Shown: one piece after another, positions 1-10,535 of the stretch
Layout: every line of letters starts with the position of its first letter
Position numbering within the stretch: position 1 is the stretch's first letter
Made by a program: the position numbers and the translations under genes
Assembly: GCF_001428045.1 (NCBI RefSeq)
Contig: NZ_LMSD01000003.1
Coordinates: forward strand, 124,001-188,000
Reading direction: 5' to 3'
Source of the DNA: Paenibacillus sp. Soil750
GTDB taxonomy: Bacteria; Bacillota; Bacilli; Paenibacillales; NBRC-103111
DNA length: 64,000 nt
Notes under the pieces: model-generated
What the model was told of the DNA's origin: nothing
What the model saw: only the letters and a program-made list of their open reading frames with translations
The model's database searches: none

Positions 1-1
1 C

Positions 2-265
2 ACCGTAGGCCAGGCGCGAGGTGTAATGATTCTTGCGGGCGTGCAGGCAGGGTTGCCGATTGCTGAATATACGCCACTTCAAGTCAAACAAGCCGTTGTA
101 GGTTATGGGAATGCAGAGAAGAAGCAAGTGCAGGAGATGGTTAAGATTTTGTTGAAGTTGTCCCAAATACCGAAGCCAGATGACGTCGCTGATGCGCTCG
201 CTATCGCTATTTGTCATGCACATTCCTCCGCACTTCAATCTAGAATAAACGAGGTCAAACGATGA
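2..265 (+). CDS. ruvC: RuvC Holliday junction endonuclease, C-terminal part (5' end outside window)
   Basis: The reading frame is already open at the left edge and codes for the last 87 residues of RuvC, the endonuclease that resolves Holliday junctions made by RuvAB. Visible family features are the [20 protein letters not shown] stretch and the carboxylate-rich end [13 protein letters not shown], which carries the acidic catalytic residues of the last active-site helix. The stop codon overlaps the ruvA start (ATGA), so the two genes are translationally coupled, and ruvB follows. An internal ATG at position 26 opens a shorter frame, but the family alignment continues upstream of it, so the gene is truncated by the window edge rather than short. 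Confidence 0.95.
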   Translation, partial: TVGQARGVMILAGVQAGLPIAEYTPLQVKQAVVGYGNAEKKQVQEMVKILLKLSQIPKPDDVADALAIAICHAHSSALQSRINEVKR

Positions 266-891
266 TAGATTTCTTACGAGGTAAAGTAGCTCTACGTGAA
301 AGTGACTATGCGGTTCTCGATGTGAATGGTGTGGGCTATCGTGTTTTTTGCCCGAACCCTTATGCGCTTTCGCATAAAGAGAATGAAGATGTCACGATGT
401 TCATCCATTATCATGTAAGGGAAGATGCTCATCTCCTGTTTGGCTTTATTACGCGCGATGAACAGTCTTTATTCCGCTTATTGCTGGATGTTAGTGGAAT
501 TGGTCCCAAAGTAGCGCTCGGCATTCTAGCAGCAGGTGGAAGACCTGAAGCAGTCATACTAGCGATAAGTCAAGAAAATTTGGCGTTTCTAACCAAGCTT
601 CCTGGGATCGGGAAGAAAACGGCCCAACGGATTATTCTAGACTTGAAAGATAAGCTAGGTTCTGTGAGCTTCTCTAGTCCGGAGGCTGCAGTCGCATTAA
701 GTGTTGTCGGATCGGCACAATTAACGGAAGGCGGACTGCCTTGGAGTGAAGCGAAGGAAGCCTTGATGACACTTGGCTATACGGAAGCAGAAGTTGATCG
801 TGCATGGCTGCAAGTGAAGCCTAAAGCTGGGCCATCGGATTCTGTTGATGTGCTGGTGAAGCTTGCTTTGCAAGCTTTATTCACCATGTAA
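262..891 (+). CDS. ruvA: RuvA, Holliday junction branch migration DNA-binding subunit
   Basis: RuvA binds four-way DNA junctions as a tetramer and loads the RuvB motor. The 209-residue product has the family length. It starts with the OB-fold domain ([10 protein letters not shown], then [12 protein letters not shown]). Two helix-hairpin-helix motifs follow, around residues 73-90 ([16 protein letters not shown]) and 108-126 ([16 protein letters not shown]). A C-terminal RuvB-interacting helical domain ends the protein. The ATG overlaps the ruvC stop by four bases and ruvB starts 32 nt downstream, so ruvC-ruvA-ruvB are one transcription unit. Confidence 0.97.
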   Translation: MIDFLRGKVALRESDYAVLDVNGVGYRVFCPNPYALSHKENEDVTMFIHYHVREDAHLLFGFITRDEQSLFRLLLDVSGIGPKVALGILAAGGRPEAVILAISQENLAFLTKLPGIGKKTAQRIILDLKDKLGSVSFSSPEAAVALSVVGSAQLTEGGLPWSEAKEALMTLGYTEAEVDRAWLQVKPKAGPSDSVDVLVKLALQALFTM

Positions 892-923
892 GCAACTGAA
901 CGTGCAAAGAAAGGAGGGGCACC

Positions 924-1931
924 ATGGACAATGAGCGGATCATATCGGCTAATTTTATGATGGAAGACAATGTGGTCGAGTATAGTCTGCGTCCACGTTT
1001 TTTGGCTGAATATATCGGGCAGAAACAGGCGAAGGAGAACCTCAAGATCTATATCGAAGCAGCGAAAATGAGGAAAGAAGCCCTAGATCATGTACTTCTG
1101 TACGGGCCGCCTGGACTCGGTAAAACAACGCTCTCCAACATTATCGCCAATGAACTTGGCGTGAATATTCGTACAACCTCCGGGCCTGCTATTGAGCGGC
1201 CTGGAGATCTTGCTGCCATCCTGACGAATTTGCAGGAGGGGGATGTGCTTTTCATCGATGAGATCCACCGACTCCACCGGACGGTGGAAGAGGTGTTGTA
1301 CCCAGCGATGGAGGATTTTGCCCTTGACATTATCATCGGCAAGGGGCCAAGCGCACGCTCTGTGCGTCTCGACCTGCCGCCATTTACCTTGATCGGCGCC
1401 ACGACACGCGTTGGGCTGCTCTCTGCGCCTCTACGCGACCGATTTGGGGTCGTCAGTCGGTTAGAGTTCTACACGGTCGATGAGCTCAGCTACATCGTCA
1501 GTCGGACAGCCGACATCTTGCAGGTCGGCATCGTTGGTGATGCTGCGCGCGAGATCGGTATGCGTTCGCGCGGGACTCCGCGTATCGCGAACCGATTGCT
1601 GAAGCGGGTGCGCGATTTTGCACAGGTGAGGGGCGACGGCATCATCACCATGGAGCTTGCTAAGGAGTCGCTTAGACTCCTGCAAGTGGATGATCTGGGA
1701 TTGGATGAAATTGACCATAAGATGCTGCGGGCGATTATTCAGAGCTTCCAAGGGGGCCCTGTCGGGCTTGAAACGATCGCTGCAACCATCGGTGAAGAAA
1801 GCCAAACCATTGAAGACGTCTATGAGCCGTATTTGCTTCAAATTGGTTTTATGCAGCGTACGCCTAGAGGGCGGACTGTGACGCCGCAAGCTTACCACCA
1901 CCTCGGGTTACCTGTACCGGAGCAACGTTAA
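924..1931 (+). CDS. ruvB: RuvB, AAA+ ATPase motor of the RuvAB branch migration complex
   Basis: RuvB forms hexameric rings that pump DNA through the RuvA-bound Holliday junction using ATP. The 335-residue product has the Walker A motif GPPGLGKTT at residues 61-69, Walker B DEIH at about 112-115, the [18 protein letters not shown] sensor/arginine-finger region and a C-terminal winged helix ([16 protein letters not shown]). The ATG follows AAGGAGG with good spacing. The gene is more GC-rich in its middle than its neighbours (about 1380-1640), which I read as local codon variation. A terminator follows at 1969. Confidence 0.98.
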   Translation: MDNERIISANFMMEDNVVEYSLRPRFLAEYIGQKQAKENLKIYIEAAKMRKEALDHVLLYGPPGLGKTTLSNIIANELGVNIRTTSGPAIERPGDLAAILTNLQEGDVLFIDEIHRLHRTVEEVLYPAMEDFALDIIIGKGPSARSVRLDLPPFTLIGATTRVGLLSAPLRDRFGVVSRLEFYTVDELSYIVSRTADILQVGIVGDAAREIGMRSRGTPRIANRLLKRVRDFAQVRGDGIITMELAKESLRLLQVDDLGLDEIDHKMLRAIIQSFQGGPVGLETIAATIGEESQTIEDVYEPYLLQIGFMQRTPRGRTVTPQAYHHLGLPVPEQR

Positions 1932-1968
1932 ATTAGTTAAAGATTAGCCATCATGAAATGACAATTGT

Positions 1969-2010
1969 AAGCTTTTGCCGCTGCTAGAAGGGCGGGCAAG
2001 AGCTTTTTTT
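1969..2010 (+). terminator. Intrinsic terminator of the ruvCAB operon
   Basis: AAGCTTTTGCC (1969-1979) pairs with GGCAAGAGCTT through one G-U pair, followed by a run of seven T. It separates ruvB from the SpoIID-like gene. Confidence 0.85.
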
Positions 2011-2098
2011 GTCTTTTTTCAGCGAATTAACAAAACTTCTGTCTCTTGCTAGAGTCTACATTACTAGATGATAGCGTAAGAAAGGATACGATACCTTT

Positions 2099-4321
2099 AT
2101 GTTTGGAAGACATCAGCTAGTTAACCCAAAGCGAATTGCCATCATAACGGCAGCAGCACTAACGTTTACAGCCACTTTATACGGAGGATCCGAAGCGAAT
2201 GCCGATGGGATTAAGCATTTGGATCAGATTCGTGTTGCCCTTGTCATTAATGCTGCCAAATATAAAAAGATTGAACCGCTAGTTTCACTTTCATCCCCAG
2301 GTGGATTTGATATTGGCGTGCGGAGCTCAGCGAATACGGAGGCGAAGCCATGGGCTTCCATTTCGGATACAATGATTCGAATGTCATTAGATCAGTATAG
2401 TATGATGATGTTGGAAACGGCAGATTTTGCTACGGCCAAATCGTTGAACACCAAGCTGGCTGCCATGGCAGAGGAAAGCTTCGTGTTAAGTCGTACAAAG
2501 CTTGGTAAAATGGTGTATCAAGTGTATTACGGGAATTTGCCTACGCAGGCTGAAGCCGAAAATGCAGCAACTGGGGCATTGAAGGACCCTACGGTTGCTG
2601 CTTTAACGAAATCGGTTGCACCTGTGGTCAGTGGTCCGCTCCATTGGAGTGCGGGGACGTATGCATCAGAGGCCGCAGCACAGCAGCAAATCGCCGTGTA
2701 CTCGGGGGCTGGTGTCCAAGCTGAGTTGGTTTTACAGGCGGATGTGGCTGGCAATGTGGCCTATAGTGTTTGGTTAGGGAGCGAGGCAACGGATGCCAAG
2801 CTTGAGTTAGTGAAGCAAGCTGCACTGAAAGCTGCACCCAATACGCCTCTCCAACCAGCGAATACGAAGGCAGCCTACTTGATCCGCAGGTCGGATGTAA
2901 CCACCTCAAGCAATCCCGCAGCTGCTGTGGCTCATTATGTGACTGCAGTTGGTGAGCAGAAAACAGTGATACATCCTAAGAAACAGGGCATAGCTGTGAA
3001 AGAACGTATGGACCGCAGTTTCCGTGGCGATATGGAGATTAGCACCTATCACGATCGATTGGCGTTGGTCAATGAGCTTCCTATGGATCAATATTTATAT
3101 GGGGTTATTGGCGCAGAGCTGAACTCACAATGGCCAGCAGAAGCGCTGAAGGCTCAAGCTGTAGCTGCGCGTACTTATGCGATCGTTCAAGGAAACAAGT
3201 ATGAGATTGCGCAAGTTACGGATACAACGCTTGAACAGGCTTACTATGGCTTGGATAAAGAATTTACTGCTGGCAATCTAGCGGTTGATGCAACGAAGGA
3301 TGAAGTGATTTCGAATAAGCGAGGCTTGATTTCACCTGTTTTTGCTTCTAATGCGGGGGGAATAACAGCAGATTCTACGGAGGCTTGGGGCAATTCGGTT
3401 GATTATTTGCGAAGCGTTGCTAGCCCGGATGAAGGCGCTGAGCAGGGCAAAGCCATTTGGTATCAAATTCAACTGACAGACGGCAGAATCGGTTTTGTAC
3501 ATAGCATGTATGTGAAGGATAGTGGACAGAAGGACAAGGCAGGAAAAGCTATTTACGAAGCTACAGAGGCAGATGTTAACGTACGGTCAGCACCTTATGT
3601 GGATAATGTTGCGAATCCTGCCATAGCTAAACTGGCAACCAAAGAAAAAGTTGTCATACTTGGTCAAGAAAGAGAATCGAATGCTTACTCTTGGATAAGA
3701 GGTCCTTATAGCTTAAGTGAAATCAAGAGTAAACTTGAAGCTGCTAAGATTCCCATCAACGGTGAGTTGACTTCACTGGAAGTTTCCAAGAGAGGCCCGT
3801 CAGGCCGAGCAATCGAGTTGAAGGCTAACGGTGTTGTCGTGAAGGTGGACAATCCGGATGCTATTCGGGGTGTGTTGGGTGGTTTACCGAGTACGCTGTT
3901 TGAAATAGAAGGAGCGGGCAGTTATACTGGTACTAGCTCATCTGTTTCAAGCGGTGCGAGCATTGCGATCTTAAGCGGCTCAGGTGTGGTTTCGAGCAGT
4001 TCGCCATCAGACAGCGTCTATGTGTTATCCGGGAAACAAACGCAGCCAACAGCTGTGAAGAAAACGGATTTAATGACACTAAGCAGTACGGGCATAAGTA
4101 AGCCCGCGTTGACAGGTACAGTGTCACCTACATCTTCATCCAGCATCCCATCTAAGGGATCAATTGCCCTTCAAGGAAATCAAATTATTTTCCGTGGAAA
4201 AGGTTTTGGGCATGGCGTGGGCATGTCGCAATGGGGTGCAAAAGGCTTTGCAGAGAAGGGCTACGATTATAAAAAAATACTTCAGACGTACTTTACTGGA
4301 GTCAACATAACGAAGGAATGA
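2099..4321 (+). CDS. SpoIID/LytB-domain protein, large, with SPOR-like repeats and a split SpoIID domain
   Basis: SpoIID is the lytic transglycosylase that trims denuded glycan during engulfment, and LytB-type relatives assist amidases. The 740-residue product starts with a hydrophobic export segment (RIAIITAAALTFTATLYGG). Two SPOR-like segments follow (about 100-165 and 180-245). The SpoIID core has the likely catalytic glutamate in GAELNSQWP and the helix EALKAQAVAARTYAI (about 340-365). The closing motif of the domain, GFGHGVGMSQWGAKG, appears only near residue 702, so about 240 residues with an SH3-like patch (DVNVRSAP) and a Ser-rich linker interrupt the domain. B. subtilis SpoIID is roughly half this size. 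It sits between ruvB and queA, 9 nt before queA, so it may be cotranscribed with tRNA-modification genes. Confidence 0.85.
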   Translation: MFGRHQLVNPKRIAIITAAALTFTATLYGGSEANADGIKHLDQIRVALVINAAKYKKIEPLVSLSSPGGFDIGVRSSANTEAKPWASISDTMIRMSLDQYSMMMLETADFATAKSLNTKLAAMAEESFVLSRTKLGKMVYQVYYGNLPTQAEAENAATGALKDPTVAALTKSVAPVVSGPLHWSAGTYASEAAAQQQIAVYSGAGVQAELVLQADVAGNVAYSVWLGSEATDAKLELVKQAALKAAPNTPLQPANTKAAYLIRRSDVTTSSNPAAAVAHYVTAVGEQKTVIHPKKQGIAVKERMDRSFRGDMEISTYHDRLALVNELPMDQYLYGVIGAELNSQWPAEALKAQAVAARTYAIVQGNKYEIAQVTDTTLEQAYYGLDKEFTAGNLAVDATKDEVISNKRGLISPVFASNAGGITADSTEAWGNSVDYLRSVASPDEGAEQGKAIWYQIQLTDGRIGFVHSMYVKDSGQKDKAGKAIYEATEADVNVRSAPYVDNVANPAIAKLATKEKVVILGQERESNAYSWIRGPYSLSEIKSKLEAAKIPINGELTSLEVSKRGPSGRAIELKANGVVVKVDNPDAIRGVLGGLPSTLFEIEGAGSYTGTSSSVSSGASIAILSGSGVVSSSSPSDSVYVLSGKQTQPTAVKKTDLMTLSSTGISKPALTGTVSPTSSSSIPSKGSIALQGNQIIFRGKGFGHGVGMSQWGAKGFAEKGYDYKKILQTYFTGVNITKE

Positions 4322-4330
4322 ATAACTAAC

Positions 4331-5410
4331 ATGGAAGTACAAGCGTTCGATTTTGAATTACCTGAATCTTTGATTGCCCAGACGCCGCTGCTAGAACGCA
4401 CGGCGTCTAGACTGCTTACACTGAATAAAGAAACTGGCGAAACCGCTCATCGCACTTTTGAAGATTTGATATCCTATTTAGAAGCCGGGGATTTACTCGT
4501 GATGAATGATACACGAGTCATTCCAGCACGGCTTTTTGGTATGAAGAAAGACACGGGCGCTAAAGTGGAGTTATTGCTGCTTAAGCCGCTAGGCGAGGAT
4601 CTTTGGGAGGCACTGGTGAAGCCAGGGAAACGCATGCAGCTTGGCTCTGTTGCGGTATTCGGCACTGCGGCTGACGATGATGGCGAGCCACTACTAACTG
4701 CGGAAGTCGTTGAAGTTGGCGACATGGGAGCTCGTGTTCTGCAATTCCGGTACACCGGGATTTTCAATGAAATCTTGGATCGATTAGGCGAGATGCCGCT
4801 TCCGCCTTATATCAAAGAGCAGCTATCAGAGCGGGAACGATATCAAACCGTTTATGCGAAGCATGAAGGGTCATCTGCCGCGCCAACGGCAGGCTTGCAC
4901 TTTACAGCAGATTATTTGGAGAGACTGAAGGACAAAGGTGTCCGACTAGCCTTCGTGACACTGCACGTAGGTCTAGGTACATTCCGCCCTGTGTCCGTGG
5001 ATAAGATCGAAGATCACCAGATGCATGCTGAATATTACATTTTATCCGAAGAAACAGCTGCATTAATTAATGAGACGAAATCAGCGGGGAAACGAGTTAT
5101 TGCGGTTGGGACAACATCTGCACGAACGTTAGAGACAGCAGCTGGATTAAGCCGTGAGCAGTCAGGCTACCAAGAAGGTCAACCTTTACTCATTCAGGCC
5201 TCCCAAGGTTGGACGTCCATTTTCATTTATCCTGGCTACACGTTTGGTGTCGTAGATGTGTTGTTAACGAACTTTCATCTGCCAAAGTCAACATTGCTTA
5301 TGCTCATTAGTGCATTGGCTGGTAAGGCCAATGTTATGCGAGCCTACGAAGAAGCTGTGAAGGAAGAGTACCGATTTTTCAGCTTCGGCGATGCCATGTT
5401 GATTTATTAA
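4331..5410 (+). CDS. queA: QueA, S-adenosylmethionine:tRNA ribosyltransferase-isomerase
   Basis: QueA transfers and isomerises the ribosyl group of S-adenosylmethionine onto preQ1 in tRNA, forming epoxyqueuosine. The 359-residue product shows the family opening ([15 protein letters not shown]), the [18 protein letters not shown] block, [11 protein letters not shown], the [12 protein letters not shown] motif and the [14 protein letters not shown] end. It is slightly longer than the usual 340-345 residues because of an acidic insert near residue 115. It lies directly upstream of tgt, the next-acting enzyme on the same tRNA base. Confidence 0.96.
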   Translation: MEVQAFDFELPESLIAQTPLLERTASRLLTLNKETGETAHRTFEDLISYLEAGDLLVMNDTRVIPARLFGMKKDTGAKVELLLLKPLGEDLWEALVKPGKRMQLGSVAVFGTAADDDGEPLLTAEVVEVGDMGARVLQFRYTGIFNEILDRLGEMPLPPYIKEQLSERERYQTVYAKHEGSSAAPTAGLHFTADYLERLKDKGVRLAFVTLHVGLGTFRPVSVDKIEDHQMHAEYYILSEETAALINETKSAGKRVIAVGTTSARTLETAAGLSREQSGYQEGQPLLIQASQGWTSIFIYPGYTFGVVDVLLTNFHLPKSTLLMLISALAGKANVMRAYEEAVKEEYRFFSFGDAMLIY

Positions 5411-5447
5411 TTCATCCGATTGAACAAGAAAAGCAAGCTTAGAATAG

Positions 5448-6599
<1,152 letters not shown>

Positions 6600-6614
6600 G
6601 AGAGGAGGATACCT

Positions 6615-6923
6615 ATGTTTCTAGCTGAAGAAGGTACCACTGGTGCAGTAGGATATTTGTATACATACGGACCTTTAGTGCTTATGTTCGTAGTTCTGTA
6701 CTTCTTACTTATTCGTCCACAGCAAAAAAGACAGAAAACACGTAGTCAAATGCTCGGAGGATTGAAAAAAGGGGATAAGGTTGTTACGATTGGCGGTCTT
6801 CATGGCACGATTGTAGAAATCACAGATGACATTTGCGTACTTCGTGTCAACGATGCAACGAAAATGACTTTTGATCGCTCTGCCGTTAATGCAGTTGCAC
6901 AAACGCCTGCTACTAAGGAATAA
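6615..6923 (+). CDS. yajC: YajC, Sec translocase accessory subunit
   Basis: YajC associates with SecDF and the SecYEG channel. The 102-residue protein has one transmembrane helix (about residues 16-37) followed by the family signature LLIRPQQKRQK and the cytoplasmic segment GLKKGDKVVTIGGLHGTI. GAGGAGG lies just upstream. Its position after tgt is the usual one. SecD and SecF are encoded about 6 kb downstream in this window. Confidence 0.95.
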   Translation: MFLAEEGTTGAVGYLYTYGPLVLMFVVLYFLLIRPQQKRQKTRSQMLGGLKKGDKVVTIGGLHGTIVEITDDICVLRVNDATKMTFDRSAVNAVAQTPATKE

Positions 6924-6929
6924 GTTAAC

Positions 6930-6965
6930 AAAAAGCGAGGTCCTATAATAGGCTCTCGCTTTTTA
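6930..6965. terminator. Bidirectional terminator between yajC and the PAP2 gene
   Basis: AAAAAGCGAG and CTCGCTTTTT form a hairpin with a T run on each strand, so it can end transcription of the convergent yajC (+) and PAP2 (-) units. Confidence 0.85.
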
Positions 6966-6976
6966 TTTACATATAT

Positions 6977-7816
6977 TTAATATTCGTTATTCTTTACAGG
7001 GCGTTTAAGGAGTGCACGCTCACCAAGGATAAGACGACCTTCGGCAATGCGCAGACCCATTCGAGCAGCAACGACACCGAGTACGACACCAGCACACATA
7101 TCGGACAACCAGTGAATGCCTAAATAGAAGATTGTGAAAATAATAAAGGCTGCTGAACAGGGTACGAAAATTTTCCAAAATGTGTTTCGGCTTTTTACCG
7201 CGATGACGGCCATTGAAATGGATATGGAAGTATGCAAACTTGGGAAGCAATTATCGAGTCCTGATAATGGTCTGTAATCTTGCTCGAAAGTTGGGAACAC
7301 ATCTAAGATTAGAAGATCTACTTTAGGGTGGAAAAACCATACTTCGTTAACCGGGAAAAAAAGATAAAAAGGGATGGCAATCATATAATTGAACATGAGT
7401 GCATAACAGACCGCATAAAAAAGTTTATGATTCTTCTGATACGTGTAAATAGCAATGGAAGTAATCATAATCGATGGGAATATAATGACATAGAAATAAC
7501 TACATACGATCGTAAGGATATCATTATGAAAAAGGTTCTGGATCGTTGCTACAAAGTCACCCTCAATGCCATAGATTGACTTCGTGAAATCGGCTTTGTA
7601 TTGCATGCCTTTCTCAATTGCCATCTCCATCTTGTTAAACATGAGGATCATCAGCAACGCGATGAAATGAAAAAGGAACTTGCGTGAAGTAAATATTTCA
7701 TGAACTAAACTACTGGCAATCGTGTATGGGCTCTTTCGCGTTGCGATAATTACAAAAGCGAAAATTGTTAGTACAATATAAACTGTCGCATGCGTCATAG
7801 ATTGAAAAGGGCTCAA
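6977..7816 (-). CDS. PAP2-like membrane protein (phosphatase or phosphotransferase family)
   Basis: This is a polytopic membrane protein with about six helices and PAP2-type active-site motifs: FPSLHTS and GIHWLSDMCAG (H-x3-D). The arginine that usually precedes the last motif is Ile, as in the more divergent PAP2 groups, so activity on lipid phosphates is probable but unproven. I start at TTG 7816, because GGGGGA lies 6 nt upstream and an extended -10 promoter at 7865-7870 falls inside the longer frame that would begin at 7876. The product is then 279 residues. It converges on yajC. Confidence 0.8.
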   Translation of the reverse strand: MSPFQSMTHATVYIVLTIFAFVIIATRKSPYTIASSLVHEIFTSRKFLFHFIALLMILMFNKMEMAIEKGMQYKADFTKSIYGIEGDFVATIQNLFHNDILTIVCSYFYVIIFPSIMITSIAIYTYQKNHKLFYAVCYALMFNYMIAIPFYLFFPVNEVWFFHPKVDLLILDVFPTFEQDYRPLSGLDNCFPSLHTSISISMAVIAVKSRNTFWKIFVPCSAAFIIFTIFYLGIHWLSDMCAGVVLGVVAARMGLRIAEGRLILGERALLKRPVKNNEY

Positions 7817-7864
7817 GTTGTATCCCCCTATATATTGGAAGTTTTGTGCGGCAATAACTATGAC

Positions 7865-7870
7865 ATTATA
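7865..7870 (-). promoter_or_regulatory. Extended -10 promoter of the PAP2 gene
   Basis: On the minus strand, TGG precedes TATAAT, which gives an extended -10. The best -35 (TTGCAC) is 20 nt away, so the extended element probably dominates. A start point about 7 nt downstream rules out the ATG at 7876. Confidence 0.65.
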
Positions 7871-7912
7871 CCACATTCAACGGGGGGGAAGTGCAATCTT
7901 CACGGAAAAGAC

Positions 7913-8311
7913 TTATTTTTGAGTATTTACACCAAGTATGCCACCGAGCGCCCCAGATGCGAATAAAATGCCAAGTAATTGGAGGGACTGAAGATTCAAC
8001 CCTGCATCGAATGCCAGAAAACCGACTAAGAAAATGAGAATGAAATAGAAGACGCCGACCATGCCCCCGTGATACCAGCCGCGGTTACCGGCCCGTTTAC
8101 CTGAAACCCATCCTCCAATAAATAAGGAGACCGCGTGGATGATGGTTGTTAATGTGTGTAAGGAGCTTTCTTGTGTGCTTGTTAAAAGCAAAAACAAGGA
8201 GGTCACAATGGTTCCAATGGTCATCATACTAAATGAGTAGACAAGTCCTGAAAATAATGGCGATGTTATTCGAACCTGACTGACCGTTTTCATAGGGTTC
8301 ACAGGCATCAT
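7913..8311 (-). CDS. TIGR04086/YrzE-type four-helix membrane protein
   Basis: This 132-residue protein has four hydrophobic helices with the glycine-rich loop GGWVSGKRAGNRGWYHGG between helices two and three, the pattern of the TIGR04086 (B. subtilis YrzE) family. The function is unknown. Its place between yajC and the spoVB/yrbG genes matches the B. subtilis order, although here it is on the opposite strand from yajC. The next gene is divergent. Confidence 0.75.
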   Translation of the reverse strand: MMPVNPMKTVSQVRITSPLFSGLVYSFSMMTIGTIVTSLFLLLTSTQESSLHTLTTIIHAVSLFIGGWVSGKRAGNRGWYHGGMVGVFYFILIFLVGFLAFDAGLNLQSLQLLGILFASGALGGILGVNTQK

Positions 8312-8404
8312 TCCTTTCCTATATTCGAGCGCTTCATTATCATCATTGTATGGCCAAGCACATAGAATTAGTACAAACTATAGATCAAAGGAGTGTGATT
8401 ATTT

Positions 8405-9733
8405 ATGACTGAATTCTCTCATGGACCGGTGATGTGGCAAGCTGTAGCGGCGCTGCTTATTTTTGCAGCTGCTTACATTTGTATATTGATTGAAAAATGG
8501 GATCGTATGTATACCGCGCTTGGTGGGGCTTGTTTGATGCTGATTTTAGGCATTGTACCGCTCCAAAAAGCACTAACAACCTACGCGAGTTGGCCGATTT
8601 TAATCTATCTCGTGAGTCTTTTCATCATATCGAGCCTTTTCCAGAAAACTGGCATTATTTCGTATATCGTAAGTTCAATTGTTCGAAAATATCGCATGCG
8701 GGCACTTACCGTTATCATTAGTCTCTCGCTGCTAGCGGCGCTGATCTCTGCGCTCTTGGATAGTTTAATGGCTGTTGTTGTCATCGTTCCTTTCATCATA
8801 ATTGCGTCCAGAAAAATGAGGTTACTGCCGGCCCCATTTCTAATATCGATGTTATTATCCGTACATATTGGCGGTGCAGCAACGATTATGGGGAATATAC
8901 CTAGCCGTATGCTAGGGGCGTCAGGGCATATTTCGGCGGGGGAAATGTTCATTCAATTATTTCCTCTGATTTGCTTGCTGTTAGCCGTCGTTTATCTCAT
9001 TATGTGGTTGATCTATCGAAAGCGCTTAGTAGCGGCTGAAGCACACATGCGTGAGCTGTTAAGCATTAAGCCAAGCTCCTATTTATCTCCCCATAAAGAA
9101 TTCGTCTTGGGAAGCAGTATAATTACAGGGGTGACCTTAGTTGTGCTATGTCTTCATGGTTTATTAGCATGGAGTCCAGCCTACATTACAGCCTCCGGGG
9201 CTATTGCTTTACTAGCTATGAATTACAAAGATATTTTTGAGGTAATTAGAAATAAGGATTTTGGTGCGGTATGGCATCACTTGAGAGAAACACAATGGCT
9301 CTTTTTCTTGGGACTTTTTATCATGGTTGGGGGCTTGACGTATGCAGGTTTTTCAGGTTTTATTGCAAATCGAGGGCTAGAGCTAAGCCAAGGGAGCATC
9401 CCGTTCCTATCCATTCTATTGTTATGGTTGAATAGTTTTGGTACAGCGATGATGGATAATATCCCATTCATTGCTGCGATGATTCCGATTGTTGATCAAA
9501 TGGAGCAGCTTGTAGAGACGTCAACTCAGCCGATGTGGTGGGCATTGATCGTCGGAAGCGGGATAGGAAGCGGTGTGACACTAGTGAGCTCAATCGCCAG
9601 CTTATACGCGGCATCTTTTACCTATCATGATGGTGTAAAGTTAAAACAAAGTGAGTATGTGATGGTTGCTGCCCCGATTTGTTTCGTGCTGCTCTTGATT
9701 TCTACGTTATATTTCAAATTATTCTTGTTGTAA
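8405..9733 (+). CDS. Ion-transporter superfamily permease (ArsB/NhaD/SLC13-like)
   Basis: This 442-residue protein has about eleven membrane segments with the two-fold pseudo-repeat of the ion-transporter superfamily. The membrane hairpins carry the motifs ALLDSLMAVVVIVPFIII and FGTAMMDNIPFIAAMIP, the latter like the DN-x-P motif of NhaD and ArsB proteins. The substrate could be arsenite, Na+/H+ or a dicarboxylate. No ars genes are nearby, so the name arsenic pump is not justified. AAAGGAG lies upstream of the ATG. Confidence 0.7.
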   Translation: MTEFSHGPVMWQAVAALLIFAAAYICILIEKWDRMYTALGGACLMLILGIVPLQKALTTYASWPILIYLVSLFIISSLFQKTGIISYIVSSIVRKYRMRALTVIISLSLLAALISALLDSLMAVVVIVPFIIIASRKMRLLPAPFLISMLLSVHIGGAATIMGNIPSRMLGASGHISAGEMFIQLFPLICLLLAVVYLIMWLIYRKRLVAAEAHMRELLSIKPSSYLSPHKEFVLGSSIITGVTLVVLCLHGLLAWSPAYITASGAIALLAMNYKDIFEVIRNKDFGAVWHHLRETQWLFFLGLFIMVGGLTYAGFSGFIANRGLELSQGSIPFLSILLLWLNSFGTAMMDNIPFIAAMIPIVDQMEQLVETSTQPMWWALIVGSGIGSGVTLVSSIASLYAASFTYHDGVKLKQSEYVMVAAPICFVLLLISTLYFKLFLL

Positions 9734-9837
9734 TTGCCAACAATTGAATACGTAATATCTGCATGATGAGGTGCGTACGCGGTCAGAATACCAGTGAACT
9801 CCGAGAACGAGCTAGAGCTTAGATCAGGGAGGTTGCG

Positions 9838-10524
9838 ATGGAGATTCTGACCATTTTTTTGCGTACGGTGCTTATCTATTTTGTTGTTTTTCTCATGCTT
9901 CGTATTATGGGGAAACGTGAAATTGGTAAGCTTTCGCTTTTCGATCTAGTCATTTCGATCATGATTGCGGAAATTGCTGTGTTCGTGCTTGAGGACGTGA
10001 AGAAGCCTCTTGTGTCTGGTATTTTACCGATGGGGACTCTGGTGCTTATTCAAGTTGTCATTGCCTATATTACGTTGAAAAGTCGCACCATTCGTGTGCT
10101 TTTCGACGGGAAACCGAGTGTGCTCATCAATAAAGGAATGATTAATCGAAACGAAATGAAGAAGCATCGTTATAATTTAGATGATCTGATGCTGCAATTG
10201 AGACAAAATAAAATTATGAACGTGGCCGATGTGGAATTTGCGATCTTGGAACCTTCGGGGAAGTTAAGTGTAGTTGAGAAAGATAAAAATGAAAAAGAGA
10301 CAGGGCTGGAGGTAACGAAATTAAATAACAAGATTCGTTACGAAGGCTTGCCGCTGCCTCTTATTATGGATGGTAAAGTACAAGACGAAAACTTAGAGAA
10401 AATTGGTCAAACGAGATTTTGGTTGAAAAATCAGCTGCAAGAACAAGGAGCTAGGGATTTTAAAGAAATCTTCTATTGTTCAATTGATCATCGCGGCAGA
10501 ATGTTTCTTGATCGAAAGAGGTGA
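9838..10524 (+). CDS. DUF421 membrane protein, YrbG/YetF-like
   Basis: The 228-residue protein has three N-terminal helices with the family motif MLRIMGKREIGKLSLFDLVI, then a cytoplasmic alpha/beta domain (RNEMKKHRYNLDDLMLQLRQ, then VEFAILEPSGKLSVV). Members of DUF421 are linked to spore coat or resistance traits, but the biochemical role is not known. GGGAGG precedes the ATG. B. subtilis yrbG occupies the same place next to spoVB, so this is the likely orthologue. Confidence 0.85.
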   Translation: MEILTIFLRTVLIYFVVFLMLRIMGKREIGKLSLFDLVISIMIAEIAVFVLEDVKKPLVSGILPMGTLVLIQVVIAYITLKSRTIRVLFDGKPSVLINKGMINRNEMKKHRYNLDDLMLQLRQNKIMNVADVEFAILEPSGKLSVVEKDKNEKETGLEVTKLNNKIRYEGLPLPLIMDGKVQDENLEKIGQTRFWLKNQLQEQGARDFKEIFYCSIDHRGRMFLDRKR

Positions 10525-10535
10525 GTCGCTGGAAT

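Noticed and set aside
1461..1901. 146-codon frame antisense to ruvB
   Set aside because: No ribosome site or recognisable product. It is a shadow of the GC-richer middle of ruvB.
7328..7579. 83-codon plus-strand frame inside the PAP2 gene
   Set aside because: It is antisense to conserved membrane helices and PAP2 motifs, and the product is an unstructured Lys/Asn-rich string.
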